From the NCBI GenBank assembly GCA_017467865.1, contig JAFUKG010000034.1, positions 1-34,235 of the forward strand: a DNA stretch of 34,235 nucleotides, written 5' to 3'. Positions 16,397 to 24,432 of this stretch are shown piece by piece. The notes below the pieces were generated by a model. It saw only the letters and a program-made list of their open reading frames with translations. It was not told the origin of the DNA and did not search any database. Within the stretch, counting starts at the first letter, position 1. Every line of letters begins with the position of its first letter. The stretch comes from Clostridia bacterium (GTDB taxonomy: Bacteria; Bacillota; Clostridia; Oscillospirales; SIG627). The position numbers and the translations under genes are program-made.

Positions 16397-16678
16397 AAAT
16401 ATCGCTACCGTTTTATATATAACTTCCTTTTGCTCAAAGGTCAGGTCGGTTATGTCAATGAGTTCTTTGTCAGAAGATGCCAATATATAGTCGGCTGTAA
16501 CATTAAATAATTTAGCCATAGCCACAACATTTGCAAGAGACGGATTGGACAGGGACATCTCCCAATAGCTGACAGCATTTCTCGTAACTCCAAGCACTTT
16601 TGCAAGGTCGGTTTGAGTTAAACCTGCTTTTTCCCTTAAATACCCTATTCTCTCGGCAACCGTATTGTTTAAAACCAT
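16379..16678 (-). CDS. XRE-family HTH transcriptional regulator
   Basis: The 99-residue product starts MVLNNTVAERIGYLREKAG. The lambda-Cro-type helix-turn-helix covers about 5-60 (GLTQTDLAKVLGVTRNAVSYWEMSLSNPSLANVVAMAKLFNV), followed by DYIL and a short C-terminal helix. I choose ATG 16678 because GGTGG lies 7 nt upstream on the minus strand; the longer frame from 16699 would begin at or before the predicted transcription start (-10 at 16709-16704) and has no ribosome binding site. It is divergent from the stalk-domain gene at 16830 and may control it, itself, or both. Confidence 0.85.
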   Translation of the reverse strand: MVLNNTVAERIGYLREKAGLTQTDLAKVLGVTRNAVSYWEMSLSNPSLANVVAMAKLFNVTADYILASSDKELIDITDLTFEQKEVIYKTVAIFKKSLE

Positions 16679-16703
16679 AATAACCACCATTTTTTTCATT
16701 TTT

Positions 16704-16733
16704 ATAATACTATTTTACCCTATATTATGTAAA
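16704..16733 (-). promoter_or_regulatory. XRE gene promoter
   Basis: On the minus strand TTTACA (16733-16728), 18-bp spacer, TATTAT (16709-16704). Confidence 0.5.
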
Positions 16734-16762
16734 TGACATTAAGCATAATTAATTAACAGTAC

Positions 16763-16791
16763 TTGACAAAATTAGTAATAGGTGTTAAAAT
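16763..16791 (+). promoter_or_regulatory. Promoter of the stalk-domain protein gene
   Basis: TTGACA (16763-16768), 17-bp spacer, TAAAAT (16786-16791). AAAAGGAG follows, 9 nt before ATG 16830. Confidence 0.8.
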
Positions 16792-16829
16792 AGCCTTGTC
16801 AAAATAAATAATTAAAAGGAGACAAGAAA

Positions 16830-17636
16830 ATGAAAAAAAGATTACAAGGAATTATAGCAGGTTTACTTGCTGGCGTAATGCTCACAGGTGGTATCGCATA
16901 TGCAAAAGATATCAGCGAAAAGGCACAGATTTACTTCAGAAACATTAAGATTTTTATCGACGGCGGAGAAATAGTACCCAAAGGCTCGGACGGTTCAGTT
17001 GTTGAACCCTTTATTATGAACGGCGCAACATATCTTCCTGTCAGAGCGGTTGCAGAAGCCCTCGGCAAGGACGTAGCATGGGACGGAAAAACAAGTACTG
17101 TCTATATCGGTAAGAAAGACCAGCTCCAGCCCGATAATTATCTAGATAGGATACAGTATAATAATTTCATTACAGCAAACACATATAACAATTTATATAA
17201 GATTAATGGTACTATTACAGATTATTTAAGCAAAGATTATACAAATGGCATGCTTTTTCAAACATACACTACCACAGTATTCACAACTCCAAGATCTATT
17301 GATGGCGACAAAGACGATGCTCAAATAATAATTGAATATCCTCTTAATTGTCAATATACCACTCTCACGGGAAATATTGTACTTCCTCAAAAAATAGACA
17401 GTACCGGCATTCCCTCTGAAGATTATAATACTAATGAACATAAAGTAAGTGTCTTTTTTTATGACGAAAATAATAATTTAATTTATAAAGCTGTATCTGT
17501 AACTAAAACTATGCCTTTTAAGTTTGACATTGATTTAAGAGGTGTAAATCTTTTAAAAATTAAAATCAAAGATGACTGTAGGGATTCGTATGTTAAAACT
17601 TACGTCGCCCTCACAGATTTAGCTCTTTATGAATAA
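16830..17636 (+). CDS. Secreted stalk-domain (copper amine oxidase N-like) protein
   Basis: The 268-residue protein starts with a signal peptide (MKKRLQGIIAGLLAGVMLTGGIAYA, cleavage near AYA). A copper-amine-oxidase N-terminal/stalk domain follows (about 40-95: FIDGGEIVPK...ATYLPVRAVAEALGKDVAWDGKTSTVYIG), a common extracellular module of Clostridia with no enzymatic role. The C-terminal part (about 105-268) looks like a beta sandwich; VSVFFYDENNNLIYKAVSV and FDIDLRGVNLLKIKI resemble NPCBM-type carbohydrate-associated domains. Base composition changes inside the gene: from about 17130 on it is much more AT-rich than the first 300 bp, suggesting a domain joined from elsewhere. The zinc-ribbon membrane protein gene follows after 24 bp. 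Confidence 0.82.
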   Translation: MKKRLQGIIAGLLAGVMLTGGIAYAKDISEKAQIYFRNIKIFIDGGEIVPKGSDGSVVEPFIMNGATYLPVRAVAEALGKDVAWDGKTSTVYIGKKDQLQPDNYLDRIQYNNFITANTYNNLYKINGTITDYLSKDYTNGMLFQTYTTTVFTTPRSIDGDKDDAQIIIEYPLNCQYTTLTGNIVLPQKIDSTGIPSEDYNTNEHKVSVFFYDENNNLIYKAVSVTKTMPFKFDIDLRGVNLLKIKIKDDCRDSYVKTYVALTDLALYE

Positions 17637-17660
17637 AGTATAACATTAGAGGTGTGAAAA

Positions 17661-18563
17661 ATGTATTGTGTAAAATGCGGAAGGGAAAACAAAAAAGATT
17701 CAAGGTTTTGTATTTACTGCGGTGAAAAGCTGGAATCTAGCAAGGAAGAGAGTTTTCAAGAACTTGCCAACGAAGAAGTGTTTTGTGAAGATAAGTTTCA
17801 ACCTGCAATGTTGATACAAGAATTTAAAAAGTTTGTATTTTCACCGATTGTAATTGTAGCAGTTGCTTTTTTTACTGTTTATATCATATCATCAATAGTC
17901 GGTGCGGGAAATCTCATTACTGATGTTATTGACGAAATAGGCGACTATTTGAACATAAGAGATTTTGACTATTATTTTGAAAGCACTTTTGGTTTTGCGG
18001 TAGATTTTCTTAATAATATACTTAGAGCGGTAGTTTTGATAATAATGATACCTAATATAGTTATTTGCGTAGGACTTTGGATTACTCTTTACAGTGCTTA
18101 TGACAAAAAATCCGTTACCATAACTACAGTTGGAATTAAAATCATAAAAGCGATAAATACTATAAATCTTGTTTTAAATTCCCTTGTGTTATTTTTGTAC
18201 GTTGGAAATTCTATCATAGAATTTTTGTCAGAAGCGTCATTCTATGGAATATACGATTGGATTTTGCTTATGCTAATAATGGCGATAGCAGGACTGAGAA
18301 TATACTATTTTGTTGGAATAAACAATACTATTAAGAGTTTTACACGGTCTGTTAAAGATGAAATTATTTTTATGGGTGCATCAAAATTTGTTGCTGTAAT
18401 TTTGATGATATCAGGCACATTTCAATTTCTTTTGGGACTGTTTGGCATTGGCTCATTTTCTTTATGGTGCGGTGCAATATCTACAATATGCTTTGCGTTG
18501 ATAATATTCAAGTACAGAAATCGTTGCGAATATTTACAAAAACAATATAACAGTTGTCAGTAA
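17661..18563 (+). CDS. Zinc-ribbon membrane protein of unknown function
   Basis: The 300-residue protein opens with a zinc ribbon, CVKCGRENKKDSRFCIYCGEKL (two CxxC knuckles, about residues 3-24), then an acidic linker. Hydrophobic segments lie near 60-80, 110-145, 165-190, 200-225 and 250-285, so it is a polytopic membrane protein with a probable cytosolic ribbon. I recognise no specific family beyond zinc-ribbon-domain proteins. The start at ATG 17661 follows AGAGGTG, and it is probably cotranscribed with the secreted stalk protein. The coding sequence is AT-rich with many ATA and TTA codons, unlike the rest of the window, which suggests acquisition. Confidence 0.75.
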   Translation: MYCVKCGRENKKDSRFCIYCGEKLESSKEESFQELANEEVFCEDKFQPAMLIQEFKKFVFSPIVIVAVAFFTVYIISSIVGAGNLITDVIDEIGDYLNIRDFDYYFESTFGFAVDFLNNILRAVVLIIMIPNIVICVGLWITLYSAYDKKSVTITTVGIKIIKAINTINLVLNSLVLFLYVGNSIIEFLSEASFYGIYDWILLMLIMAIAGLRIYYFVGINNTIKSFTRSVKDEIIFMGASKFVAVILMISGTFQFLLGLFGIGSFSLWCGAISTICFALIIFKYRNRCEYLQKQYNSCQ

Positions 18564-18564
18564 T

Positions 18565-18598
18565 ATCAACCGCCACTTCATTTGAGTGGCGGTTGATT
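18565..18598 (+). terminator. Intrinsic terminator after the zinc-ribbon gene
   Basis: ATCAACCGCCACT, loop TCATTT, GAGTGGCGGTTGAT and a short TTTT: a strong stem with a weak U-tract. Confidence 0.75.
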
Positions 18599-18602
18599 TT
18601 CA

Positions 18603-18832
18603 CATATAAGGATAAACAGCAAAGAAGATTTATTTTCAGCAAATCAACCTTAACTTTTCACGAAGTGAAAAATATAACTTGTCTGACAATCAATGAATTG
18701 ATGTTGACGCATCATGAATTGGTCAAGACCATGAATTGTTGCCTATGGCAAGGGCAAATTATAATTATTGTAAATTTCGGCTCAGCCGAAATTATCAACA
18801 ATTCATCATTCATCATTCAGCACTCTGCATTC
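18603..18832. repeat. Composite repeat with hairpin chain, ATATAAC and ATGAATT linkers
   Basis: GAAGATTT...AAATCAACC, then TTTTCAC-gaa-GTGAAAA, linker ATATAAC, TTGTC-t-GACAA. Linker ATGAATT (18693-18699, 18714-18720, 18731-18737) then alternates with GATG-ttgacg-CATC, GGTC-aa-GACC and TTGCC-tat-GGCAA. AAATTTCGGC-tca-GCCGAAATT and the right arm CATCATTCAGCACTCTGCATT close the element. It mixes two linker types in one array. No gene is seen in 18564-18847. Confidence 0.8.
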
Positions 18833-18866
18833 AAAAAAGAGTCTCAATTACTTGAGACTCTTTTTT
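18833..18866. terminator. Terminator of the malate operon (minus), stop codon in loop
   Basis: AAAAAAGAGTCTCAA, loop TTAC, TTGAGACTCTTTTTT. The stop codon of the HAD gene (18848-18850) falls in the loop. Confidence 0.88.
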
Positions 18867-19654
18867 ATAACCGGTATAATTTCTTTAGCGCTTTCAAGCA
18901 CTAAGTCGGGCTTATCCTCTGATGCGTCAAGGATTTCCTTTGTAGTTTCACCGCTCATAACGAGGATGGCGAGAGCGCCCGCTCTGAGTCCGCTTTTAAC
19001 GTCGGTGTAAATTCTGTCACCGATAACGGCGGTTTCTTTCTTAGTGTAGCCCGTCATTTCCATAGCAAGCTCGGGCATAAGAGGCTCGGGCTTACCGATG
19101 AATATGGGTCGGCGCTTTGACACGTTGTAGAGCATATCCGCTACACTGCCGCAGTCGGGCACACTTCCGAACTCTGTGGGACACACGTAGTCGGGGTTAG
19201 TGGCAAAGTAGGGGATATCAGGTCTTGTGCAAAGGAGATAGGACACGTCGTGAAGCTTCTTGAAGTTCAGCTCTGTGTCAAAGCCAAGGACGATACAGTC
19301 GGTTTCATCAACGTTTTCTGTCAGGTTGAAGCCCTCGCGGATGAGCTCATCCTTAAGAGACTGAGTTCCGCACACGTAAAGGCGGGAGTCCCTATGCTCC
19401 TTTTTGAGCAGGTACGCTGTCGCCTGAGAAGAGGTAATAAAATCGGTGTATTCCGCCTTTATTCCAAGTCCTTCAAGCTTCTTTATGTAGTCCACAACAC
19501 TCTTTGAAGAGTTGTTTGTCATGAACATATACTTTCCGCCGATAGCCTTAATCGTGTCAAGAAGCTCTATCGTAAAGTCGTAAAGTCTGTTTCCAAGATA
19601 AAGAGTGCCGTCCATATCGAAGAGGAAAAGCTTTACGTTTTCAAGTCTTTTCAT
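18848..19654 (-). CDS. HAD-IIA family phosphatase (NagD/AraL-like)
   Basis: The 268-residue protein has FLFDMDGTLYLGNRL (motif I), MFMTNNSSKS (motif II), and IGKPEPLM with VIGDRIYTDVKSG (motifs III-IV), the layout of NagD, AraL and phosphoglycolate-phosphatase-like enzymes with a C2 cap. It probably dephosphorylates a small sugar phosphate or a side product such as 2-phosphoglycolate. The ATG overlaps the stop of the malic enzyme gene by 4 bp (ATGA), so translation is coupled. It is the last gene of the LDH2-malic enzyme-HAD operon; a metabolite-repair role for this operon is possible but inferred. Confidence 0.88.
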   Translation of the reverse strand: MKRLENVKLFLFDMDGTLYLGNRLYDFTIELLDTIKAIGGKYMFMTNNSSKSVVDYIKKLEGLGIKAEYTDFITSSQATAYLLKKEHRDSRLYVCGTQSLKDELIREGFNLTENVDETDCIVLGFDTELNFKKLHDVSYLLCTRPDIPYFATNPDYVCPTEFGSVPDCGSVADMLYNVSKRRPIFIGKPEPLMPELAMEMTGYTKKETAVIGDRIYTDVKSGLRAGALAILVMSGETTKEILDASEDKPDLVLESAKEIIPVIKKSLK

Positions 19655-20823
19655 ATTCTTGCAACACCTGTCTTATGAGCAGTTTCGATAACAGCCTTTG
19701 CAACAACCTCGGCAACTCTCTTGTCAAGTGCGGGCGCAATGATATTTTCCTCTGTAATCTCATCATCGGGAATAAGAGAAGCGAGAGCGAATGAGGTCGC
19801 AACCTTCATTTCCTCGTTAATGCAAGTAGCACGGCAGTCAAGAGCACCGCGGAAGATACCGGGGAATGCAAGAACGTTGTTTATCTGATTGGGGAAATCA
19901 CTTCTTCCTGTACCAACAACTCTGGCACCTGCCTTCTTTGCAAGGTCGGGCATAATTTCGGGTGTGGGGTTAGCCATGGGGAACATAATGGAGTCGGGAG
20001 CCATGGACTTAACCATTTCTTCTGATACAATACCGGGTGCAGATACACCGATGAATACGTCTGCGCCACGCATAGCATCTGCAAGAGTACCCTTCATGTG
20101 TTCAAGGTTTGTAACCTTACTTACCTCTTCCTGAGCAGGGTTGTTGTTCTTGTCACCCTCACAGATAATGCCATGACGGTCAACGAAGGTAAGGTGCTTC
20201 ACGCCCATATTTAAGAGATGCTTACCGATAGCGATACCTGCCGAGCCTGCACCGTTGATAACAACCTTTACGTTACCGATTTCCTTCTTAACAAGCTTAA
20301 GAGCGTTGATAAGAGCGGCAGCAACAACGATAGCAGTACCGTGCTGGTCGTCGTGGAAAATCGGTATATCGCAGATTTCCTTTAATTTTCTTTCAATCTC
20401 GAAACAGCGGGGCGCCGAGATGTCCTCAAGGTTAATACCGCCAAAGGAGCCTGAAAGAAGATAAATAGTACGAACTATTTCGTCAACGTCCTTGGACTTG
20501 ATACAAAGGGGGAATGCGTCAACGTCGGCAAAAGCCTTAAAGAGTGCACACTTACCCTCCATAACGGGCATACCTGCCTCGGGGCCTATATCGCCAAGAC
20601 CGAGGATTGCAGTACCGTCGGTGATAACCGCAACAAGATTTGAACGGCGGGTAAGGTCATAGGACTTGGAAATATCCTTGTTTATTTCAAGACAAGGCTC
20701 TGCAACACCGGGGGTATATGCAAGAGAGAGATCCATTTTGTCATTGATGGGGGCGCGTGAGATAACCTCAATCTTACCCTTCCATTCGTAGTGCTTTTTG
20801 AGTGATTCCTGTCTGATATCCAT
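19651..20823 (-). CDS. NAD(P)-dependent malic enzyme
   Basis: Decarboxylates malate to pyruvate with NAD(P)H formation. At 390 residues it is the short bacterial form without a phosphotransacetylase domain. Visible signatures are LAYTPGVAEPC (catalytic Tyr), VITDGTAILGLGDIGPEAGMPVMEGK (with the Lys), IFHDDQHGTAIV (metal-ligand Asp residues), the dinucleotide loop VVINGAGSAGIAIGKHL and MANPTPEIMP. The 20823 ATG starts 3 bp after the upstream LDH2 stop. Its neighbour is an LDH2-family dehydrogenase that may also act on malate, so both enzymes may draw on one pool. Confidence 0.95.
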   Translation of the reverse strand: MDIRQESLKKHYEWKGKIEVISRAPINDKMDLSLAYTPGVAEPCLEINKDISKSYDLTRRSNLVAVITDGTAILGLGDIGPEAGMPVMEGKCALFKAFADVDAFPLCIKSKDVDEIVRTIYLLSGSFGGINLEDISAPRCFEIERKLKEICDIPIFHDDQHGTAIVVAAALINALKLVKKEIGNVKVVINGAGSAGIAIGKHLLNMGVKHLTFVDRHGIICEGDKNNNPAQEEVSKVTNLEHMKGTLADAMRGADVFIGVSAPGIVSEEMVKSMAPDSIMFPMANPTPEIMPDLAKKAGARVVGTGRSDFPNQINNVLAFPGIFRGALDCRATCINEEMKVATSFALASLIPDDEITEENIIAPALDKRVAEVVAKAVIETAHKTGVARI

Positions 20824-20826
20824 TTT

Positions 20827-21939
20827 TTACTCCTCCCAAGGGAATTTATACTGTGTAAGTCCGAGAGTATCACGAACTTCAATCATTTCCTTTTGTACCG
20901 ACTCGTTGATGGGAACACCTGCGTGACGTGCAAGGCGGATTTCGTATTCCTTTTCGCCTGCAGTGTAGATACGCTCAGCGTCGGGAGCCTTTCTTGCCCC
21001 TCTTACCTCACGGAGAATGTCGCCTGCCTTCTTACGGCAAACGTCCTCGCCAAGGAAGTGGTCGGTGTCAATAGCAATGAAGAAGTGACCAAGACAGTAG
21101 TGAGCCTTGTTTCCGTCCTTGTCCTTGCCTGTAAGAGCCTTACCGTAGCTACCGTCCTGAAGAACAGCAGAAAGTAGCTCAACGAAGAGAGCAAAGCCGT
21201 AGCCCTTGTATCCGCAACCCTCTTCACCGGGACCGCCGAGAGTACAAAGAGCAGCCTCGCCCCTTGCCATAGCCTTAAGTGCATCGGCAGAAGTGCCTTC
21301 ATAAGCTTCACCGTCAAGGTTTACAAGTGCACCCTTGGGGGCATCCTTGCCGATACGTGCATAATATTCAAGCTTACCGTTCTGATATGTAGATGAAGCA
21401 GCGTCAAAGTTGAAGTCGAATGCTTCGTCTGTGGGAACGCCGAGAGTGAGGGGGTTAGTACCGAACATACCCTCAACACCAAAGGTGGGAGCAACGGTAG
21501 GACGTGCGTTAGTACCTGTCATACCGATACAGCCTGCCTTTGCAGCCATAGACGTGTAGTAGCCTGCAATACCGTAGTGGCAGGAGTTACGAACAACAAC
21601 CATACCCATACCATATTCCTTAGCCTTCTCAATAGCCATTGTCATAGCCTTGTGGCCGATAACCTGACCCATACCGTGGTGACCGTCAACTACTGCGGTG
21701 GTGGGAGTTTCCTTGATAATCTCAAAGTTGGTTACAGGGTTCTGAATGCCGTCTCTGATTCTGTCGAGATAAACGGGCTTGAAACGGTTAACACCGTGAG
21801 ACTCAATACCTCTCTTATCAGACTCAAGAAGAACGTCCGCACAGATTTCCGCATCCTCTCTGGGGATTCCGTAGCCCACGAATGCGTCGATTACAAAGTT
21901 TGTAATCGTTTTCCAATCAACTATGTTTGTCTTTGCCAT
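20827..21939 (-). CDS. LDH2-family malate/lactate/ureidoglycolate dehydrogenase
   Basis: The 370-residue NAD(P)-dependent 2-hydroxyacid dehydrogenase belongs to the non-Rossmann LDH2/MDH2 family. It carries LESDKRGIESHGVNRF, VDGHHGMGQVIGHKAM, RNSCHYGIAGYY (active-site His), FGTNPLTLGVPTD and GYKGYGFALFVELLSAVL. Family members oxidise or reduce malate, lactate, ureidoglycolate or sulfolactate; context with malic enzyme favours malate. The start at 21939 follows TAGGAGG with 10-nt spacing on the minus strand. It is the first gene of the three-gene operon driven by the promoter at 21987-22015. Confidence 0.9.
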   Translation of the reverse strand: MAKTNIVDWKTITNFVIDAFVGYGIPREDAEICADVLLESDKRGIESHGVNRFKPVYLDRIRDGIQNPVTNFEIIKETPTTAVVDGHHGMGQVIGHKAMTMAIEKAKEYGMGMVVVRNSCHYGIAGYYTSMAAKAGCIGMTGTNARPTVAPTFGVEGMFGTNPLTLGVPTDEAFDFNFDAASSTYQNGKLEYYARIGKDAPKGALVNLDGEAYEGTSADALKAMARGEAALCTLGGPGEEGCGYKGYGFALFVELLSAVLQDGSYGKALTGKDKDGNKAHYCLGHFFIAIDTDHFLGEDVCRKKAGDILREVRGARKAPDAERIYTAGEKEYEIRLARHAGVPINESVQKEMIEVRDTLGLTQYKFPWEE

Positions 21940-21986
21940 TTTTTATGTACCTCCTAAAAAAATTCTTTACATATTAAACTAATTGT

Positions 21987-22015
21987 ATTATAATGAATTG
22001 AGCAACAATGTTCAA
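21987..22015 (-). promoter_or_regulatory. Promoter of the LDH2-malic enzyme-HAD operon, with overlapping inverted repeat
   Basis: On the minus strand TTGAAC (22015-22010), 17-bp spacer, TATAAT (21992-21987). ATTGAGCAAC/AATGTTCAAT (about 21997-22016) is an imperfect inverted repeat over the -35 and spacer, a possible operator. The divergent DeoR regulator at 22331 is one candidate binder. Confidence 0.75.
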
Positions 22016-22111
22016 TGGCTTTTAATAAATCAGTCAAAAAATAGAAGAATGTGCATAAATTTATGAGCGATTGAGCAAAAAGGAGAGAAAAGTCTGAATA
22101 AAATTCAGACA

Positions 22112-22245
22112 GTTAAGAGCTAAGAGTTAAGAGTTAAGATGAGCGGGGGATTTTCGTGGCAAAGCGAATTAGCGGAGCCTACGAAAATTCAAGCCATGCA
22201 GTGAGCGTAGGTCGAGCATTGTGTGAGACCGAAGCAAATCGCAGT
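22112..22245. repeat. Structured interspersed repeat, copy B (upstream of the DeoR gene)
   Basis: Tandem AGTTAAG units lead into the core. ATTTTCGT (22150-22157) pairs with ACGAAAAT (22181-22188) around AGCGAATTAGCG, with GGC/GCC extending the stem inside. GGTC (22210-22213) and GACC (22227-22230) close the 13-nt loop GAGCATTGTGTGA. A separate hairpin, GTCTGAAT-aaa-ATTCAGAC, lies just upstream at about 22092-22110. No gene is supported between 21940 and 22330. Confidence 0.8.
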
Positions 22246-22330
22246 TCAGGTGAGAATTTCTTGAAAGAAATTCTTCCATACATTTTTGTTTTTTTACCTA
22301 TTAGCTTGGCGGAAAGGAATGGGCATAAGA

Positions 22331-23080
22331 ATGCTGAAAACAGAAAGACAGAACCAAATATATTCGCTACTCATGGAAAAAGGGGTAGTCAGCGTGAAGG
22401 AGCTTTCCGAAAAGCTTTTCATCAGCGAGTCGAGTATAAGGCGCGACCTTGCCGTCCTTGAAGAAAAAGGCTTTGTGAAAAGAAGCTACGGCGGAGCACA
22501 GATAATCAACTCGGTTGAAACTGTTATGCCCTTCGGAATGCGCACCTATAAAAACGTGGAGGCGAAGCGTGTCATTGCCAAAAAAGGTGTGGAGCTGATA
22601 AATAACGGAGATATCGTTTTCCTCGACCAGACCTCAACCTCATACTTTCTTGCAATGGAGATACTGAAGTCGAAATCCGTCACCGTTGTCACCAATAACC
22701 GAGAGATACTTAATCTTCTCGCTTCAAGCGACCTTACGGTCATTTCATCGGGGGGGACGGTGAGCCGAGCTAACAACAACTGTCTTTTCGGTCAGAGCGC
22801 CTGCCGGAGCTTTGAGGAGATTTATGCAGATATAGTTTTCTTCTCGGCGAAGTCACTCTCCGACGATGGGGTGGTGTCCGACTTTTCCCAAGAGGAGGTC
22901 TTTGTGAGAAACGCTATGTTCTCCACCGCTTCAAAGAAGGTCTTTATGTGCGACTCATCGAAATTCCATACCCATTCTGCCTATAAGCAGTGCACTCTCG
23001 CCGATATGGACTACTTTATCACAGAGGTAGAAGCGGATGAAAAAATACAGACGAAATTCCCGAATTTAAAGGTGAAATAA
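22331..23080 (+). CDS. DeoR/GlpR-family transcriptional regulator
   Basis: The 249-residue protein has an N-terminal winged helix (MLKTERQNQIYSLLMEKG...SVKELSEKLFISESSIRRDLAVLEEKGFVKRSYGGAQ), typical of DeoR. The effector domain follows, with NGDIVFLDQTSTSYFLA, VTNNREIL, SSGGTVSRANNNCLFG and CDSSKF, the fold that senses phosphorylated sugars. I choose ATG 22331: it gives the conventional start and length, with AAAGGAATGGG upstream; ATG 22319 is a second option, and the frame from 22286 has no support. A putative MFS sugar or metabolite transporter follows with its own promoter. It may regulate that gene or the divergent malate operon. Confidence 0.9.
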   Translation: MLKTERQNQIYSLLMEKGVVSVKELSEKLFISESSIRRDLAVLEEKGFVKRSYGGAQIINSVETVMPFGMRTYKNVEAKRVIAKKGVELINNGDIVFLDQTSTSYFLAMEILKSKSVTVVTNNREILNLLASSDLTVISSGGTVSRANNNCLFGQSACRSFEEIYADIVFFSAKSLSDDGVVSDFSQEEVFVRNAMFSTASKKVFMCDSSKFHTHSAYKQCTLADMDYFITEVEADEKIQTKFPNLKVK

Positions 23081-23082
23081 GG

Positions 23083-23111
23083 TTGACTTCAAACCATTTT
23101 GGGGGTATAAT
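23083..23111 (+). promoter_or_regulatory. Promoter of the MFS transporter gene, with downstream inverted repeat
   Basis: TTGACT (23083-23088), 17-bp spacer, TATAAT (23106-23111). TACACA...TGTGTA (about 23111-23130) surrounds the expected start of transcription and could be an operator, for example for the DeoR protein upstream. Confidence 0.78.
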
Positions 23112-23156
23112 ACACATTGTGTTTTGTGTAATTAAATCAAGAGAGACGTTAAAACT

Positions 23157-24395
23157 ATGAATAAAGGATACAGACTTACCAAATATGCCTGCTACGCTAT
23201 GAGCGGTTCTATGGCAATAGTGTCGGCAGTGTCACCATTGCTTTTTTTGACCTTCCGTGAGCTTTACGGAATATCGTATACGCTCCTTGGTTTTCTTGTA
23301 GTAGTCAACTTTTGCACTCAGCTTGCCGTTGACCTTATATTCACCTTCTTTTCAAGGTACTTTAACTTACGATTTATTATAAAAGCCATGCCCGTTCTGG
23401 CGGTTGTAGGGTTGTGGGTATATGCACTTCTTCCCATGGTTTTCCCTGAGCAAGCATATCTTTACATATGCATAGGAACGGTTATATTTTCGGGGGCGGC
23501 AGGACTTGCCGAGGTTCTTTGCTCTCCCATCGTTGCCGCAATTCCTGCGGATAACCCCGAAAGAGAGATGAGCAAGCTTCACTCCTCATACGCGTGGGGA
23601 CTTGTTGCGGTGGTGTGTGCAGGGTCGGCTATGCTTAGTGTTCTTGGCGATGAGAATTGGTTCTATATGCCTATAATATTCTCCGTTTGCCCCCTCATAA
23701 CCTCGATTATGTTTTTTTGCTCAAAGCTTCCTCCCATGTCCCTTGGCACTGTGGAAAAGAGCGGTGGGAAAACCAAAAATTCAGGACTCTGTTTGTTTAT
23801 TATACTTATTTTTGTTGCAGGTGCGGCTGAATGTACTATGACTCAGTGGGCGTCAAGCTATGCGGAAAGCGCCTTAAAGCTTCCTAAGGTTGTGGGAGAT
23901 ATACTTGGTATGGCAGCCTTCGGACTTCTTTTGGCAATTGGCAGAACTATGCACGCAAAACGGGGAAAGAACACCTTTAAAGTAATGCTCATCGGACTTA
24001 TAGGTTCGTTTTTTACCTATGCAGTTTCGGCACTTTGCCCCAATCCGTATCTGGGAATTACCGCTTGTATGCTCACCGGCTACTTCACTGCTATGCTCTG
24101 GCCCGGAAGCCTTATAATTATGGAGGAACACTTTGGTTCTGCGGGAGTTACCGCCTATGCTATGATGGCGGCAGGAGGTGACCTGGGTGTGTCGGTAGCA
24201 CCTCAGCTTGTAGGTGTTATTGCCGATAAAATAAGTGTCAGCGTGAAGGGAGCAGAGCTTTCCGAGGTTCTCGGTATAACTTCAGAGGAGCTTGGTATGA
24301 GAATGGGTATTCTTTCGGGCTCTCTTTTCTGCATTTTAGGAATAGTAATCATGCTTGTAATGAAGAGAAGACGCTTGACAAAAAAGACGACTTGA
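23157..24395 (+). CDS. Major facilitator superfamily transporter
   Basis: This 412-residue integral membrane protein has about twelve hydrophobic segments, a central loop with KLPPMSLGTVEKSGGKTKNSG (about 195-218) separating the halves, and a positively charged C-terminus. An intracellular loop between segments 2 and 3 is present (FTFFSRYFNLRFIIK). The overall look is close to FucP-like sugar permeases, and MTQWASSYAE in the seventh segment supports that group. The substrate is not determined. It has its own promoter after the DeoR gene; a weak GAGAGACG precedes ATG 23157. The promoter of the next gene overlaps its 3' end. Confidence 0.85.
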   Translation: MNKGYRLTKYACYAMSGSMAIVSAVSPLLFLTFRELYGISYTLLGFLVVVNFCTQLAVDLIFTFFSRYFNLRFIIKAMPVLAVVGLWVYALLPMVFPEQAYLYICIGTVIFSGAAGLAEVLCSPIVAAIPADNPEREMSKLHSSYAWGLVAVVCAGSAMLSVLGDENWFYMPIIFSVCPLITSIMFFCSKLPPMSLGTVEKSGGKTKNSGLCLFIILIFVAGAAECTMTQWASSYAESALKLPKVVGDILGMAAFGLLLAIGRTMHAKRGKNTFKVMLIGLIGSFFTYAVSALCPNPYLGITACMLTGYFTAMLWPGSLIIMEEHFGSAGVTAYAMMAAGGDLGVSVAPQLVGVIADKISVSVKGAELSEVLGITSEELGMRMGILSGSLFCILGIVIMLVMKRRRLTKKTT

Positions 24396-24402
24396 GTATA
24401 AT
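24375..24402 (+). promoter_or_regulatory. Promoter of the LRR lipoprotein gene, inside the MFS 3' end
   Basis: TTGACA (24375-24380), 16-bp spacer, TATAAT (24397-24402). Confidence 0.78.
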
Positions 24403-24432
24403 TGTATGTATTAAACCATAAGGAGATATTTT

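Noticed and set aside
22156..22461. Open frame over repeat copy B and the DeoR start
   Set aside because: It overlaps the clearly coding DeoR gene in another frame and begins inside a repeat.
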